Source of the DNA: Ovis canadensis
Taxonomy: Eukaryota; Chordata; Mammalia; Artiodactyla; Bovidae
DNA: 64,000 nt
Reading direction: 5' to 3'
NCBI RefSeq assembly: GCF_042477335.2
Contig: NC_091247.1
Span: 12,997,001-13,061,000 of the forward strand
Shown: piece after piece, positions 62,650-64,000 of the stretch
Layout: every line of letters starts with the position of its first letter
Position numbering within the stretch: the stretch's first letter is position 1
The notes under the pieces: model-generated
The model's database searches: none
What the model saw: the letters and a program-made list of their open reading frames with translations, nothing else
Told to the model about the DNA's origin: nothing
Made by a program: the position numbers and the translations under genes

Positions 62650-64000
62650 TCTCCTTTTTTTTTTTAAATTTTTTTAAAATTTTTTTGTTTTTTATTTTTT
62701 AAATTTTAAAGTCTTTAATTCTTACATGCATTCCCAAACATGAACCCCCCTCCCACCTCCCTCCCCACAACATCTCTCTGGATCATCCCCATGCACCAGC
62801 CCCAAGCATGCTGCACCCTGCGTCAGACATAGACTGGCGATTCAATTCTTACATGATAGTATACATGTTAGAATGCCATTCTCCCAAATCATCCCACCCT
62901 CTCCCTCTCCCTCTGAGTCCAAAAGTCCGTTATACACATCTGTGTCCTTTTTCCTGTCTTGCATACAGGGTTGTCATTGCCATCTTCCTAAATTCCATAT
63001 ATATGTGTTAGTATACTGTATTGGTGTTTTTCTTTCTGGCTTACTTCACTCTGTATAATTGGCTCCAGTTTCATCCATCTCATCAGAACTGATTCAAATG
63101 AATTCTTTTTAATGGCTGAGTAATACTCCATTGTGTATATGTACCACAGCTTTCTTATCCATTCATCTGCTGTTGGACATCTAGGTTGTTTCCATGTCCT
63201 GGCTATTATAAACAGTGCTGCGATGAACATTGGGGTACATGTGTCTCTTTCCATTCTGGTTTCCTCGGTGTGTATGCCCAGAAGTGGGATTGCTGGGTCA
63301 TAAGGTAGTTCTATTTGCAAGTTTTTAAGGAATCTCCACACTGTTCTCCATAGTGGCTGTACTAGTTTGCATTCCCACCAACAGTGTAGGAGGGTTCCCT
63401 TTTCTCCACACCCTCTCCAGCATTTATTGCTTGCAGATTTTTGGATCGCAGCCATTCTGACTGGTGTGAAGTGGTACCTCATTGTGGTTTTGATTTGCAT
63501 TTCTCTAATAATGAGTGATGTTGAGCATCTTTTCATGTGTTTGTTAGCCATTCCTATGTCTTCTTTGGAGAAATGTCCATTTAGTTCTTTGGCCCATTTT
63601 TTGATTGGGTCATTTATTTTTCTGGAATTGAGCTGCATAAGTTGCTTGTATATTTTTGAGATTAGTTGTTTGTCAGTTGCTTCATTTGCTATTATTTTCT
63701 CCCATTCAGAAGGCTGTCTTTTCACCTTGCTTATATTTTCCTTTGTTGTGCAGAAGCTTTTAATTTTAATTAGATCCCATTTGTTTATTTTTGCTTTTAT
63801 TTCCAGAATTCTGGGAGGTGGATCATAGAGGATCCTGCTGTGATTTATGTCGGAGAGTGTTTTGCCTATGTTCTCCTCTAGGAGTTTTATAGTTTCTGAT
63901 CTTACATTTAGATCTTTAATCCATTTTGAGTTTATTTTTGTGTGCGGTGTTAGAAAGTGATCTAGCTTCATTCTTTTACAAGTGGTTGACCCGTTTTCCC
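62650..64000 (-). mobile_element. L1-BT LINE-1, runs off the window end
   Basis: A reverse L1 beginning with a T-rich tail at ~62650 and a 3'UTR of the aagattttaaaatt type, continuing into ORF2. The 5' end lies beyond base 64000. Confidence 0.92.
62988..63971 (-). CDS. L1 ORF2 C-terminal part (partial at window edge)
   Basis: An uninterrupted frame of 327 codons from the first visible ATG to the ORF2 stop at 62988. It covers the region after the reverse transcriptase with the C-terminal CX3CX7HX4C motif ([18 protein letters not shown]). The true start and the RT domain lie to the right of the window, so whether the element is intact cannot be judged here. Sequence is very close to the copies at 30114 and 21641. 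Confidence 0.82.
   Translation of the reverse strand: MKLDHFLTPHTKINSKWIKDLNVRSETIKLLEENIGKTLSDINHSRILYDPPPRILEIKAKINKWDLIKIKSFCTTKENISKVKRQPSEWEKIIANEATDKQLISKIYKQLMQLNSRKINDPIKKWAKELNGHFSKEDIGMANKHMKRCSTSLIIREMQIKTTMRYHFTPVRMAAIQKSASNKCWRGCGEKGTLLHCWWECKLVQPLWRTVWRFLKNLQIELPYDPAIPLLGIHTEETRMERDTCTPMFIAALFIIARTWKQPRCPTADEWIRKLWYIYTMEYYSAIKKNSFESVLMRWMKLEPIIQSEVSQKEKHQYSILTHIYGI

Noticed and set aside
1-64000. CRISPR array, bacterial operon, or functional tRNA/rRNA
   Set aside because: tRNA-like sequences are SINE heads without intact function, there are no regularly spaced repeats of CRISPR type, and the sequence is clearly mammalian.

Overview
This window is vertebrate, and specifically ruminant (bovid-type), nuclear DNA. 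The evidence is the repeat content: BovB (RTE) LINEs, Bov-tA and BOV-A2 SINEs, CHR-type tRNA-Glu SINEs and L1-BT-type LINE-1s. There is no operon-like gene packing. The only genes likely to encode host proteins are two intronless olfactory receptor (OR) genes of the OR1L4/OR1L6 type, both on the minus strand (12281-13210 and 42283-43218). The species cannot be fixed by reading alone; cattle or a close relative fits best.

Layout. The first ~53 kb is an old, imperfect tandem segmental duplication in about three units: A (from before base 1 to somewhere in 15.3-24.3 kb), B (~24.3-45.0 kb) and C (~45.0-53.2 kb). The same low-copy noncoding segments recur in the same order in all three, for example near 940/28740/47358 and 4720/36870/52220. 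Units A and B each carry one OR gene. Unit C stops being alignable at ~53.2 kb, before the position where its OR would lie, and I see no OR or OR relic in 53-64 kb. From 53.2 to 64 kb the sequence is non-duplicated intergenic DNA with scattered repeats; a truncated L1 runs off the right edge.

Mobile elements make up much of the window and largely explain why the units differ in length. Unit A holds a BovB whose 5' part is inverted (8701-10446), a 5'-inverted L1 with an 18-bp target-site duplication (TSD) (10765-11947) and a full-length ~8 kb L1 (16076-24137). That L1 has an intact ORF1 but an ORF2 broken by a 1-base deletion, a nonsense codon and a nested L1-tail insertion. Unit B holds a BovB copy (27.3-28.65 kb), a 3.3 kb L1 with ~3 kb of uninterrupted ORF2 (29819-33153), a ~1.95 kb retrocopy of an mRNA 3' region (33853-35816) and a second 5'-inverted L1 just upstream of its OR gene. 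Because the units are paralogous, many insertions have an empty site elsewhere in the window, so their boundaries are well supported.

How it fits together. This is a birth-and-death OR cluster. The most notable signal is that the two OR coding regions plus ~65 bp of 3' flank are ~97% identical by eye, while the flanking duplicated DNA is only roughly 80% identical. That is the pattern expected from gene conversion between the two genes. I found no RNA gene, CRISPR array or evidence of an undescribed molecular system.
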